Positions 1 through 8,289 are shown, counted from the stretch's first letter. The stretch: 22,487 nt of DNA from CAXDRM01 sp963991775 (GCA_963991775.1 CAXDRM010000014.1:1-22487), one strand, 5' to 3'. Notes: a model not told the origin generated them from the letters alone. Translations and numbers: made by a program.

Positions 1-909
1 CCACAAACTATTACTAAAACTACAAGTAATATAGATAATAGTGCAGTGATTGCTTCACCAGTTGCTAAGAAAATTGCAGCACAAAATAATCTTGATTTAC
101 GCCAAGTGAGAGGCACAGGTCCTAAGGGGCGTATTCTTAAAGAAGATGTTTTAAAATATTTAGATAATCCAGCTACCAAAGATGTGATTATTAGAGATGC
201 AGCTGAAGTTAGTGCTATTGCTAATAATAATATTAGACAAGTTATTGCGCGTCGTTTAGTTGAAGCAAAGCAAACTATTCCACATTTTTACTTAGCTTTA
301 GATTGTGATATTGCAAATTTATTGGCTTTACGTGTGCAAGTAAATAGCTCTGCTGCGCGTGATGAGCAAGGTAAACCAGTATTTAAGATTAGTGTTAATG
401 ATTTGGTAATTAAAGCTGTAGCTCTAGCGCTTAAAAAAGTGCCAGCAGCTAATGCTTCATGGTCTGATGAGGCAGTATTACGCTATAATAATGTTGATAT
501 CTCAGTAGCGGTTGCTATTGCTGATGGTTTAATTACGCCGATTGTGGCCAATGCTGATCAAAAATCAGTTAAGGCAATTTCTAATGAAATGAAGCAGCTA
601 GTTAAAAAGGCTAAATCTGGTACGCTTAAACCAGAAGAATTTCAAGGTGGTGGCTTTAGTATCTCTAATTTGGGTATGTATGGTATCAAGCAATTTAATG
701 CTATTGTTAACCCGCCACAAGGTTGTATTTTAGCGGTAGGTAGTGGTGAAAAAAGAGTAATAGTTGCCGAAGATGGTAGCTTTAAAGCAACTGATATGAT
801 GACCGTTACATTATCTTGTGATCATCGTGTAGTTGATGGTGCGGTAGGTGCAGAATTTTTAAGTAGTTTTAAATTTTTTATTGAGAACCCAGCAACCTTA
901 TTATTATGA
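1..909 (+). CDS. pdhC: Pyruvate dehydrogenase E2 (dihydrolipoamide acetyltransferase), 5'-truncated
   Basis: This is the C-terminal 302 codons of an E2 acyltransferase; the frame is open from base 1, so the start and the lipoyl domain lie outside the window. An in-frame GTG at 46 is internal, not a real start. Seen in order: the end of a low-complexity linker, a peripheral subunit-binding domain (visible residues about 17-55, with ASPVAKKIA and GTGPKGRI), and the catalytic acetyltransferase domain from about residue 75 to the end. The catalytic HxxxDG motif is DHRVVDG, with His at visible residue 275 and Asp at 279. E2 moves the acetyl group from lipoamide to CoA in the cytosolic pyruvate dehydrogenase complex. 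The C-terminus (ENPATLLL) is typical of alphaproteobacterial PdhC. Its TGA stop overlaps the ATG of the next gene (ATGA). A 2-oxoglutarate dehydrogenase E2 is the main alternative, judged less likely from the sequence. Confidence 0.93.
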   Translation, partial: PQTITKTTSNIDNSAVIASPVAKKIAAQNNLDLRQVRGTGPKGRILKEDVLKYLDNPATKDVIIRDAAEVSAIANNNIRQVIARRLVEAKQTIPHFYLALDCDIANLLALRVQVNSSAARDEQGKPVFKISVNDLVIKAVALALKKVPAANASWSDEAVLRYNNVDISVAVAIADGLITPIVANADQKSVKAISNEMKQLVKKAKSGTLKPEEFQGGGFSISNLGMYGIKQFNAIVNPPQGCILAVGSGEKRVIVAEDGSFKATDMMTVTLSCDHRVVDGAVGAEFLSSFKFFIENPATLLL

Positions 910-2036
910 GAAAATTATATTTAGCTTTAGCCTTTTCTGTTTTTACTAATTCCGCATTAGCTGCGACTAAATATCCTAATGTAACAGGAGATTATTGGGC
1001 AGAGCTTTCTTATGATACGGTTACCTCTTTCAGTGATACTGATCCAAATACTAATGATGGTGATGGTAAAAGCGCTGATTTCTATCTTGAAGCTAATCCA
1101 ACTTTTCGTTTAAATTTTAATAAGAATATAACTTTGCAGACTGCTTGGTTGCTTTATAATCCTAAATCTCCAACTTTTGGTGATGATCGTTATTTGGATG
1201 ATCAGGGTGGGGTTTTAGAAGAGTTATTCCTTAAAATTCATGATGAAGATGCAGAATTTATCATTGGTAGAATCAGACCAGAATTTGGAATGTTATGGGA
1301 TGAAAATCTTAATACCGGTATTTTTGGTAGTTTTAATGGTGATGAGTATCTCTTAGAAGGAAAATTAGGTGCTGGTTTTAAGGTAAAATTTTCTTTGGAA
1401 GATTATGGTAATCATATTTTATCATTTAATAGCTTTTTTAATGATGATACTGGTTTGAATGATTCCTTTTTATCGCGTCGTGATACATATCGTGGTGATA
1501 TTGGTAGAGCAGGTGATACAAGTAGTTTTTCTTCTTATGCTATAAATTTACAAGGAAATAATTTTTATGATGTTGAAGGTTTATTTTATAATCTTTCTTA
1601 TCGTAATGTTGATGCGGGTTCATCCAGTTCTGGTGTTGATGATGAGGAGGGTTATGCTTTAACTTTGGGTATAACTAAACCTTTCTTGGATCAGTTAAAT
1701 TTTACGCCAATTATTGAATATGCTGAGATTTTTAATTTTAATTCGACTAATAATCGTTTTGGTCCTGAATTTGGTGATGTTAATTTACAAGGTGATTATG
1801 AATATCTTAGTATTATATTAGCTTTAACCTATAAGAATTGGTCATTTAACTTTAATCGTTTGCATAAGGATTTTGATGCAGATGTTAATGGTGGTGAAGA
1901 TTTAACCGAATTATCAGCAAGATATCAGTTTAAAAATAATCTGGGCCTTTCTTTAGGAACTATCGATCAAGATAACTCAACAGGTGTTGAACGAACCACT
2001 TTAGCGATACAGCTTGATTACTCTAAAAACTTCTAA
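906..2036 (+). CDS. Predicted outer-membrane beta-barrel (porin-like) protein
   Basis: 376 aa. Seen: a signal peptide (MRKLYLALAFSVFTNSALA, cleavage likely after Ala19), then a body rich in Asp, Asn, Gly and aromatic residues with alternating polar/hydrophobic strands (for example YEYLSIILALTY, LSLGTIDQ and TTLAIQLDYSKNF). It ends in Phe, the usual C-terminal signature for Bam-dependent barrel insertion. There is no long hydrophobic helix after the signal. Family knowledge gives a porin or other barrel; I cannot name a specific family or substrate. The ATG overlaps the pdhC stop by 4 bases with no evident Shine-Dalgarno sequence, so translation is probably coupled to pdhC. That is an odd partner for an exported barrel. 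It is followed by a gap holding a large palindrome. Confidence is high that it is a secreted barrel and low for any function. Confidence 0.8.
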   Translation: MRKLYLALAFSVFTNSALAATKYPNVTGDYWAELSYDTVTSFSDTDPNTNDGDGKSADFYLEANPTFRLNFNKNITLQTAWLLYNPKSPTFGDDRYLDDQGGVLEELFLKIHDEDAEFIIGRIRPEFGMLWDENLNTGIFGSFNGDEYLLEGKLGAGFKVKFSLEDYGNHILSFNSFFNDDTGLNDSFLSRRDTYRGDIGRAGDTSSFSSYAINLQGNNFYDVEGLFYNLSYRNVDAGSSSSGVDDEEGYALTLGITKPFLDQLNFTPIIEYAEIFNFNSTNNRFGPEFGDVNLQGDYEYLSIILALTYKNWSFNFNRLHKDFDADVNGGEDLTELSARYQFKNNLGLSLGTIDQDNSTGVERTTLAIQLDYSKNF

Positions 2037-2120
2037 TCTCACCTCCATTCTTTCCCCTTAAATTAAGATCAAACTATGTAGATTAGTTTTTAAATTAATT
2101 TGCTAAATAGACTTGTTTAG

Positions 2121-2226
2121 ATCGCAAGCATAGTTCAGCTGTGCATTTGCGTATCAGGAGCATTTGTGAATAGCCATATTGCTATCACAAAGCGCAAGCA
2201 AATTAGAGTTGAACTATGCTTGTGAT
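2121..2226. repeat. 106-bp nested palindrome between convergent genes
   Basis: Outer arms 2121-2137 and 2210-2226 are complementary over 17 bp, with one G:T wobble (ATCGCAAGCATAGTTCA against TGAACTATGCTTGTGAT). Inside, ATTTGC at 2145-2150 pairs with GCAAAT at 2198-2203. An inner hairpin, TTTGTGAATAGC at 2163-2174 with GCTATCACAAA at 2181-2191, closes a 6-base loop with a single bulged A. The whole unit folds as one long interrupted stem. It lies between the convergent barrel gene and coaD, so it could end transcription in both directions, but there is no clear T-run after the stem. Size and symmetry resemble rickettsial palindromic elements or MITE-like repeats. Whether other copies exist cannot be seen here. 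Confidence 0.75.
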
Positions 2227-2252
2227 ATTTTGAAATGCTAATTCCAAAAATT

Positions 2253-2744
2253 CTATTCAAACTTAGCTAGTAAGGATTTTTTTACATTATTTGGTACTAA
2301 ATAAGAAATATCACCTTTGAGACTAGCAATTTTTTTAGCAAAGCCTGATGAAATAAAATGTGCATTATCAGAGGCAGGTAAAAATATAGTCTGAATTTCT
2401 TGATTTAGCTTACTATTCATACATGACATTTGAAATTCATATTCGAAGTCAGAGATCGCTCTAATGCCTCTAATTAGTACATTAGCATGTTGTTCTGCCG
2501 CAAAATCAACTAATAATCCATTAAAACCATCAATAGTGATTTTATCTGCTAAGTTAGGTAATTCTTGCTTTATAGCATCTTTAACTAGTTTTTCACGCTC
2601 AGCCCTGGTAAATAGTGGGTTTTTGCTTTGATTTTCTGCCACAGCTACGGTTAAATTATCAAAAATTTGTGCTGCTCTCTTGATTATGTCAAGGTGACCG
2701 TGGGTTAAAGGATCGAAGGTTCCAGGATAAATTGCTTTAAACAT
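2253..2744 (-). CDS. coaD: Phosphopantetheine adenylyltransferase
   Basis: 163 aa, normal length for CoaD. It transfers AMP from ATP to 4'-phosphopantetheine to make dephospho-CoA, the fourth step of CoA synthesis, in the cytosol. Seen: the N-terminal nucleotidyltransferase motif TFDPLTHGH (residues 9-17, HxGH-type His15 and His17), the RGIRAISDFEYE substrate/ATP-binding segment (92-103), and ISSGFAKKIA (131-140), the counterpart of the ISSxxVK motif that closes over the nucleotide. The gene stands alone, divergent from the unknown gene at 2807 with a 62-bp gap and convergent with the barrel gene. No strong ribosome-binding site is visible before the ATG. Confidence 0.96.
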   Translation of the reverse strand: MFKAIYPGTFDPLTHGHLDIIKRAAQIFDNLTVAVAENQSKNPLFTRAEREKLVKDAIKQELPNLADKITIDGFNGLLVDFAAEQHANVLIRGIRAISDFEYEFQMSCMNSKLNQEIQTIFLPASDNAHFISSGFAKKIASLKGDISYLVPNNVKKSLLAKFE

Positions 2745-2806
2745 TGATTTAACTTAAAAATTGTGCTATCATATTAATTCGAGTTATTAATTTTAAAAGA
2801 AAAATT

Positions 2807-4015
2807 ATGGCAAAAATCGAAGCGAGTTTACCTGAGTTGGCGGATCAAAGCAGGACTTATACTCGAGATATGAGGTCGGGAGATCCAACTCTTAGAGCTA
2901 ACAGATTATTAATGCTGGCAATTGTCGCGTTGGGCGTATTATTTGCTGGTTTATTATTAGCACAAATTTTAACTACAGTAAGCTTGGCTGGTTCAGGTGG
3001 GCCATTTAATGCCTTATCTCCTTTGGCCAAATCATTGGTAATTACTTCAGTATTTCTTGGTACTGGTGCTCTCGCCTATGTTACAGCACCAACAGTTATT
3101 AAAAAATATGAAGCTTTCAAAGAAAAACAGCTTAAAACTCAAGTAGCTGCCTCAGAAAAGGTTTTTGACAAAGAAAAAACAAAATTAGAAGATATAAATA
3201 AAATTAGAGAGAAGCAATATGAGAATATTAAACAGCAGGTAGAATTTGCTATGTCACTTTCTAGAGATCCTAGGCAAATCATTGGTTTAATTAATGCGCA
3301 AATAGCAAGATACAAACAGGAAAATATCGATGTTGGTACAGATGCTAAAACTATTTATCATCGTTTAGCCTTAGATAGTGCAGAAGGTGGTAAGCTAAAA
3401 AATTTAGGAAGATATTCTACAGAAGCAAGAGAAACTTTATTAAGCCATTTTGATAAATTATCAGGTAAGATTCCTAGATCAGATATTTTGGGTGCCGTTA
3501 CCACTTCATTAGCGCAAATGTCTGCCTCTAATCGAGGAATAGATAAATTATTTTTGCATGGGGCAATGGATAAGGCTCTTGGTATAGATGATTCACATCT
3601 TACATTATCTAGAAATCCTGAGAATTTGAACCATAGAAATTATTTGGCAGCATTATATAAAGCTACTTCTGAAAATTTTGTAACTATTAATTTTCAAGAT
3701 AAGAGCCCAGAAGAGGCTGAGAAACTCCTGGCTACTATAGAAGCCGATCCAAGGGCTGGCTTAGTATTACGAGGTACTTACCTTGATGTTAATGATAAGC
3801 AGATTCCCTATAAACCAGTTACCGGTGTTCAAGTCCCAGGTCGTATAGCGTCTATGACACTATCTATTAGTGATGATTTGAAAAAAGATTTTCAAGCAAT
3901 TTACTCTAACCTTCTGTCAGATCGTAACAGATTTACTGAGTCAGCAGGTGGTCCAACATTCACTAAATTTGCTGAAGCATATGCTAATCCAACCTCGGCG
4001 ACTTTAGGCAGATAG
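2807..4015 (+). CDS. Uncharacterised membrane protein with two TM helices and a coiled coil
   Basis: 402 aa, not recognised. Seen: a polar N-terminus (1-33), hydrophobic helix 34-57, a short Gly/Ser/Pro-containing link, a second hydrophobic helix 74-95, then a charged, probably coiled-coil helix at about 98-150 rich in Lys, Glu and Gln. A long mostly soluble domain (about 150-402) follows, with no catalytic motif I recognise. There is no cleavable signal peptide. If the two helices form a hairpin, both ends are probably cytoplasmic. The ATG follows a purine stretch (AAAAGA at 2795-2800) that may serve as a weak ribosome-binding site. It is a single gene, divergent from coaD and ending 10 bp from the end of the convergent gloB. 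Codon use looks like that of the neighbours. The domain could act in host interaction or envelope scaffolding, but nothing in the sequence proves either. Confidence 0.75.
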   Translation: MAKIEASLPELADQSRTYTRDMRSGDPTLRANRLLMLAIVALGVLFAGLLLAQILTTVSLAGSGGPFNALSPLAKSLVITSVFLGTGALAYVTAPTVIKKYEAFKEKQLKTQVAASEKVFDKEKTKLEDINKIREKQYENIKQQVEFAMSLSRDPRQIIGLINAQIARYKQENIDVGTDAKTIYHRLALDSAEGGKLKNLGRYSTEARETLLSHFDKLSGKIPRSDILGAVTTSLAQMSASNRGIDKLFLHGAMDKALGIDDSHLTLSRNPENLNHRNYLAALYKATSENFVTINFQDKSPEEAEKLLATIEADPRAGLVLRGTYLDVNDKQIPYKPVTGVQVPGRIASMTLSISDDLKKDFQAIYSNLLSDRNRFTESAGGPTFTKFAEAYANPTSATLGR

Positions 4016-4025
4016 GTTGTTTCGG

Positions 4026-4793
4026 CTAAAAACTATCCTTTAATTTCCTTACTTTAGTAAAAACTGCAACATTGTGATGATCGCTATTAAAGCCTAAATT
4101 TTTGCGTAATGCAGGATTGGTACTACGCAAGAAAGGATTTGTTTCTAGCTCATCAGCAAGATTTGTGGGGATGGTCGGTTTATCTTGTTCTCTTAATTTC
4201 TGACATTTGTTAATTTTAGCAGCTATTGCTTGATTATCAGGTTCGATATGAGCAGCAAAGGCTAGATTTGCCATGGTATATTCATGTGCGCAATAGATTT
4301 TAGTATCTTTAGGTAATTTTGCTAATTTTTGTAAAGAATCATGCATTTGGTCATAGGTTCCTTCAAATACCCGGCCACAACCAGAAGAAAATAAAGTATC
4401 ACCGCAAAATAAAATTTTTTCAGCAGCGCAAAAATAGCAAATATGCCCTAATGTGTGGCCAGGTACAAAAATAACTTCAAATTTAAGCTTTCCTACAGAA
4501 AAATTCTGGCCCTCAGTTAATTTGATATTAATACCAGGAATACGTTTGGCATCTGGGGCATAGCCAATAATTTCACAATTATAAAGTTTTTTTAACGCTA
4601 AATTGCCACCAATATGATCATAATGGTGATGAGTATTTAAAATATAGTCTAATTTTTTTTGACCTAGATAGTTGCTAACTACCTCTTGATTAGCAGGATC
4701 AATAGCTGCAATTTTGCCAGTTTCTAAGCAGCTTATGATAAAACAATAATTATCTTTGAGAACTGGTAGAATAGCGATTTTTACTTTTGACAT
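4026..4793 (-). CDS. gloB: Hydroxyacylglutathione hydrolase (glyoxalase II)
   Basis: 255 aa, the normal length for bacterial GloB. It hydrolyses S-D-lactoylglutathione to glutathione and D-lactate, the second step of methylglyoxal removal, in the cytosol. Seen: the metallo-beta-lactamase motif THHHYDH (residues 54-60; metal ligands His55, His57, Asp59, His60), then His113 in PGHTLGH, Asp132 in CGDTLF and His170 in CAHEYT, completing the two-metal site. The C-terminal HAGH domain, with NPFLRSTNPALR and the helical end, marks it as glyoxalase II rather than another MBL-fold enzyme. It presupposes glutathione and a glyoxalase I (gloA), which is not in the window. The gene is divergent from the DsbA-family gene at 4848 with a 54-bp gap. 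Confidence 0.95.
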   Translation of the reverse strand: MSKVKIAILPVLKDNYCFIISCLETGKIAAIDPANQEVVSNYLGQKKLDYILNTHHHYDHIGGNLALKKLYNCEIIGYAPDAKRIPGINIKLTEGQNFSVGKLKFEVIFVPGHTLGHICYFCAAEKILFCGDTLFSSGCGRVFEGTYDQMHDSLQKLAKLPKDTKIYCAHEYTMANLAFAAHIEPDNQAIAAKINKCQKLREQDKPTIPTNLADELETNPFLRSTNPALRKNLGFNSDHHNVAVFTKVRKLKDSF

Positions 4794-4847
4794 AACGAAA
4801 ATAATCCATCAGAATAAATCTGTTTTAAATTTTTATAAATCTAGCAT

Positions 4848-5609
4848 ATGTCTTTAAATTTTTCCAAAGGAAACTCCAATTCAGCTTTATTAATTATTAT
4901 TATCTCAGTAGTTACTTCGGTATTTTTGAGTATTGGTGTTAATCTTACTTTTTTTGCTGAGCAAGAATATAATGAAGAGCGTTTGGGTCGCTATGTAGAA
5001 GATAACCCAGAAATATTCATTGAAGCAATGAATAGCTATTATCAAGCGCAACAGCAAGATCGTCTTAAAAGCCGCAGTAAAAGATTAGCTGATAAAAAAG
5101 CGCAAGTTTATGAAGAAAAGCTAGATCCACGCGTTGGTGATGCGGATGCAAAAGTTAAAATAGTTGAGTTTTTTGATTATAATTGTGGTTATTGTAAGAA
5201 GGCTTTTGTTAATTTAGAAAGATTATTACGTGATGATCTAGATATTGAAATTATATTTAAAGAATTACCAATTTTAGGAGCATCTTCTTTAATCAAGGCT
5301 AAAGCATCTGTTGCAGCAAATATGTTAGATTCTAGTAAGTTTTTTGAGGTGCACCGTGCTTTAATGATGGGTGGACGTATTACTAGTTTAGAGCAAGCTG
5401 CCGATTTAATTTACAAAATTGGTTATAATCGCGATGATCTTTTAGAGCTTATGCAATCTGCAGAAGTTAAAGAATTTTTAGAGCAAAATCGTGCTTTAGC
5501 TCAAGAATTAGGTGTTAATGGTACTCCAGCCTTTATCATAGGTGATGAATTTATCGATGGTGCAGTACCTTATGAAACTTTGAAATTAAAAGTTAAAGAA
5601 CTAGATTAA
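4848..5609 (+). CDS. Membrane-anchored DsbA-family thiol oxidoreductase, ScsC/alpha-DsbA2-like
   Basis: 253 aa. Seen: an uncleaved N-terminal membrane anchor (about 13-36), then a charged helical stretch with ENPEIFIEAMNSYY at about 52-65. This resembles the N-terminal oligomerisation region of ScsC and Wolbachia alpha-DsbA2 proteins, which form trimers with disulfide isomerase activity. A thioredoxin-fold domain with helical insert follows from about residue 93. Active site Cys113-Gly-Tyr-Cys116; cis-proline loop Thr226-Pro227. There are no other cysteines in the mature domain. It should face the periplasm. It starts a long envelope-gene run: the stop is 4 bp before the next DsbA-family gene. 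Isomerase activity is inferred from the N-terminal region and is less certain than family membership. Confidence 0.9.
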   Translation: MSLNFSKGNSNSALLIIIISVVTSVFLSIGVNLTFFAEQEYNEERLGRYVEDNPEIFIEAMNSYYQAQQQDRLKSRSKRLADKKAQVYEEKLDPRVGDADAKVKIVEFFDYNCGYCKKAFVNLERLLRDDLDIEIIFKELPILGASSLIKAKASVAANMLDSSKFFEVHRALMMGGRITSLEQAADLIYKIGYNRDDLLELMQSAEVKEFLEQNRALAQELGVNGTPAFIIGDEFIDGAVPYETLKLKVKELD

Positions 5610-5613
5610 AATC

Positions 5614-6339
5614 ATGAAAAATAAAAAATTCTTAATTGCTATTTTAGCCTTTGTAATTGTAGCGATAACTGCATTTTTTGCTTTTAATGCTAGACAACAA
5701 GAGCAGCGCATAAGTACTGAGTCTCTTAAAGCCGCAGCAGCAGCTGAAAATGCCCAAAAATCTGCTCCTTTGCAAAAAAGTACTAGCTTAAAAGATTTGC
5801 AAAGAAAGACAGCTGCATTGCACCCTATGGATATTATTGAAACTACTAATCAGGACGCGCCGATTACCTTTATAGAATATGCATCATATAGCTGTTCTCA
5901 TTGTGGTAATTTTTACAAAAATATTTATCCCAAATTAAAAGATAAATATATAGCAACTGGTAAGCTCAAATTTATTTTTAGAGATTTTCCTTTAGATGAG
6001 CCTTCATTACGTGCATCACAATTAGTACATTGCTTGCCAGAAGAAAGCCAACAAGGTTTTATGAAGGTGCTTTTCGAGAAGCAATCAAGCTGGGCTTATA
6101 CTAAGGATTTTCCAGAAAAATTAGAAAATTTAGCAAAAATTGCTGGCATGCCAGCAGATGATTTTCATGCTTGTATGGCAGATGAAGCTTTAGAACAAAG
6201 AATTTTGAAAAGAAGAATCGAGGCAAATGACGCATTCTCAGTTAGTTCGACACCTTCATTCATCATTAACGGGCAAAGATATTCAGGTAGAAATAGCTGG
6301 AAAGAAATTTCTGCTCACTTAGATAATCTTTTACAATAA
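5614..6339 (+). CDS. dsbA: Membrane-anchored DsbA-family disulfide oxidase, alpha-DsbA1-like
   Basis: 241 aa. Seen: an N-terminal hydrophobic anchor (about 5-25), an Ala/Gln-rich linker, and a DsbA domain from about residue 70. Active site Cys94-Ser-His-Cys97; cis-proline loop Thr213-Pro214. A second cysteine pair, Cys140 and Cys187, sits in the helical insert, where alpha-DsbA1 proteins are known to carry a structural disulfide. Expected role: oxidising cysteine pairs in exported proteins in the periplasm. No DsbB is encoded in the window, so the re-oxidising partner is elsewhere or different. It lies 4 bp after one DsbA-family gene and 4 bp before tolQ, so one transcript is likely. The two paralogues differ clearly in dipeptide (CGYC versus CSHC) and cysteine content, suggesting a division of labour. 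Confidence 0.9.
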   Translation: MKNKKFLIAILAFVIVAITAFFAFNARQQEQRISTESLKAAAAAENAQKSAPLQKSTSLKDLQRKTAALHPMDIIETTNQDAPITFIEYASYSCSHCGNFYKNIYPKLKDKYIATGKLKFIFRDFPLDEPSLRASQLVHCLPEESQQGFMKVLFEKQSSWAYTKDFPEKLENLAKIAGMPADDFHACMADEALEQRILKRRIEANDAFSVSSTPSFIINGQRYSGRNSWKEISAHLDNLLQ

Positions 6340-6343
6340 CATT

Positions 6344-7036
6344 ATGGATGAAGTCTATACCAGCAATCTTGCTGTCTCTACTTTTATCTCGGAAGCAGAT
6401 TTAGTAGTAAAAATCGTAATCTTCTTATTATTTTTAGCCTCTTTTTGGTCATGGGCAATTATCTTTGATAAATTGCTAAAATTCAGAAATATCCTAGCTA
6501 AAGCTAATAGATTTGAAAATCAATTTTGGGCTAGTAAAGATATTAGCGCTTTATATAAAGAAGTTAAAACTAAAGATGATCACACTTTATCGCATGTTTT
6601 TGTGAGTGCGATGAATGAGTGGCAATTAACTGACATTAAATCTCTAAAAACAGATGATGCTAAAGATCGTTTTAAAGAGAGATTATTCGAAATTATGATG
6701 GTAGCTAAAAATCGTTCTATTCGTAAAATTGAAAAAAACGTTAATTTTTTAGCGACTGTTTCATCAGCTGCGCCTTTTATTGGTTTATTTGGTACAGTTT
6801 GGGGTATCATGAATTCTTTTAGTGCTATTGTGGGTGCGCAAAATACTAGTTTAGCAGTGGTAGCACCTGGTATTGCTGAAGCTTTATTTGCTACAGCTAT
6901 TGGTTTATTTGCTGCAATTCCTGCCTTAATATTTTATAATTTCTTTGTTAATAAATTAAATCTTTATAGTGCGAGAGCAGAAGATTTTGCCTTTGAAGTT
7001 ATTAATTTTCTTTCTAGAGAATTAGATAAAAAATAA
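6344..7036 (+). CDS. tolQ: Tol-Pal motor subunit TolQ
   Basis: 230 aa, normal for TolQ. An inner-membrane proton-channel subunit of the MotA/TolQ/ExbB family. Seen: TM1 at about 21-41, a long cytoplasmic loop, TM2 at about 134-158 containing AAPFIGLFGTVWGIMNSF, and TM3 at about 175-200 with VAPGIAEALFATAIGLFAAIPA. These conserved helices line the proton path. With TolR it energises TolA to keep the outer membrane attached during division. ExbB is the alternative, but the tolR-tolA order directly after it favours TolQ. The tolR ATG follows 2 bp after the stop. Confidence 0.95.
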   Translation: MDEVYTSNLAVSTFISEADLVVKIVIFLLFLASFWSWAIIFDKLLKFRNILAKANRFENQFWASKDISALYKEVKTKDDHTLSHVFVSAMNEWQLTDIKSLKTDDAKDRFKERLFEIMMVAKNRSIRKIEKNVNFLATVSSAAPFIGLFGTVWGIMNSFSAIVGAQNTSLAVVAPGIAEALFATAIGLFAAIPALIFYNFFVNKLNLYSARAEDFAFEVINFLSRELDKK

Positions 7037-7038
7037 TC

Positions 7039-7476
7039 ATGTCTAGCCGAGCTAAGTTTTCGCGTTTTTATCAAAAAAACCATAATCATGAAGTAATTGG
7101 TACTATTAATGTTACACCTTTTGTAGATGTAATGTTGGTGCTTTTGATTATATTTATGATCTCAGCACCACTTTTAGTAAATGGAGTTAATATTAATTTG
7201 CCTAGCAATAAAGCAGCTAGTGCCATTGATTCTCCAACACCTTTCACTATTACCCTAGATTCTGCTGGTAAAATTTATCATGAAGACAAACAAGTTAGAT
7301 TTAGCAATCTTGAAAAATTTATCAAAGAAAATGTCTTAAATCGTAGTGCCAGAATTTATGTACGTGGTGATCGTGATTTAAGCTATGGTTTAGTAATGAA
7401 AGTCATCTCTGAAATAAATGGTGCGGGATACAAAAAAGTTTCCTTAGTTACTGAAAATAAAACTGCGGATAACTAA
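7039..7476 (+). CDS. tolR: Tol-Pal motor subunit TolR
   Basis: 145 aa, ExbD/TolR family. Seen: a short cytoplasmic N-terminus with NVTPFVDVMLVLLIIFM. Asp30 in the single TM helix (about 27-46) is the conserved proton-carrying residue. A periplasmic domain follows, with the ITLDSAGKIY and RGDRDLSYGLVMKVI segments typical of the family. It works with TolQ as the stator/rotor unit for TolA. Its TAA stop abuts the tolA ATG directly, so the two genes are tightly coupled. Confidence 0.95.
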   Translation: MSSRAKFSRFYQKNHNHEVIGTINVTPFVDVMLVLLIIFMISAPLLVNGVNINLPSNKAASAIDSPTPFTITLDSAGKIYHEDKQVRFSNLEKFIKENVLNRSARIYVRGDRDLSYGLVMKVISEINGAGYKKVSLVTENKTADN

Positions 7477-8289
7477 ATGCTTAGAGGCCTTCTCCTCTCC
7501 CTAATTTTACATTCTTTATTGGCAATTATGACTTTTTTCGTATTGCCCAATTTGCTTACTAGTAGTGGTGAGATAGAAGTTGCTGTTGAGATACTTTCAC
7601 CTGAAGAATTTGCAGAGATTGCTTTACCACCAAAAAAAGAATTACAAAAAAAAATTAAGCTGCAGCCTAAAGATAATAAAATCAGGCAAGAGCCTCCTGA
7701 GCCTAAGCAAGAAAGAATCAAGCTACCAGAGCCAGAATTAGATCCTAAACCAGAAACTAAGCAAGAAGAGCAAAAACAAGCAAGTTTAGATGCTGAAGCA
7801 GAGGCGGTAATTGAGCAAGAAGAGGTAAGTGAAGAAGCTGAAGGTCCTGATGAGGTGGCAGAAGAATTTGATCAAGATTTAGAGGATATTTTAGGTGAGA
7901 TAAAAAAAATTCAACGTGCTGAAGAAGAGCGCATTTATCGTGAGAAAAAAATCTATGGTGATGGTTTAAATCCTTTTGAGAAAAAAGCGATTAGAAAGCA
8001 GGTAAATTCTTGTTGGCGTAATATTACTAATAAATTATTTAATAAGGATGATATTAAAGGTATTAGGGTTAAAGTATTAGTATCGCTTGATAAAAATGGT
8101 AAAGTGATTGCTGCTCGTCTTGCTGATATGCCACAGCAATATATGGGTTTGGATAATTTTTTATATCGTCAAGTAGCAGATAGTGCGCTTAGTACTTTTT
8201 ACCGTTGTAATAAGTTGCATGATTTGCCAAGTGATAAATATGAGGCTTGGAAAGAATTTGAATTTATTTTTGATCCAAATGATTTATAA
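7477..8289 (+). CDS. tolA: TolA-like envelope-spanning protein
   Basis: 270 aa. Seen: an N-terminal TM helix (about 5-27) with Ser8 and His12 spaced as in the SxxxH motif by which TolA contacts TolQ/TolR. Then comes a charged Pro/Glu/Lys/Gln-rich periplasmic rod (about 45-150, many PEP and KQE runs), and a C-terminal TonB/TolA-type domain (about 165-270, with Cys178 and Cys243, a possible disulfide pair). It should pass the energy of TolQR across the periplasm. Position right after tolQR supports TolA over TonB, although the divergent C-terminal domain leaves some room. Unlike the usual cluster, tolB and pal do not follow; rnd does. Confidence 0.85.
   Translation: MLRGLLLSLILHSLLAIMTFFVLPNLLTSSGEIEVAVEILSPEEFAEIALPPKKELQKKIKLQPKDNKIRQEPPEPKQERIKLPEPELDPKPETKQEEQKQASLDAEAEAVIEQEEVSEEAEGPDEVAEEFDQDLEDILGEIKKIQRAEEERIYREKKIYGDGLNPFEKKAIRKQVNSCWRNITNKLFNKDDIKGIRVKVLVSLDKNGKVIAARLADMPQQYMGLDNFLYRQVADSALSTFYRCNKLHDLPSDKYEAWKEFEFIFDPNDL

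Noticed and set aside
2761..2790. Possible promoter (TTGTGC, 18 bases, TATTAA) before the 402-aa gene
   Set aside because: Only three of six matches at -35, in a very AT-rich gap where such matches are expected by chance.
4009..4038. Weak stem (GATAG with CTATC) between the convergent 402-aa gene and gloB
   Set aside because: Only five clean pairs with a bulge and mostly inside coding sequence; not enough for a terminator.
4834..4839. TATAAA as a -10 box for the DsbA-family gene at 4848
   Set aside because: No -35 partner at usable spacing and it would leave almost no leader before the ATG.
6580..6810. 76-aa minus-strand reading frame inside tolQ
   Set aside because: It is fully inside a well-conserved gene on the other strand, has no family features and is a shadow.
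7473..7721. 82-aa minus-strand reading frame across the start of tolA
   Set aside because: It overlaps the tolA membrane helix and rod region; its hydrophobic, serine-rich translation is explained by the antisense of tolA.
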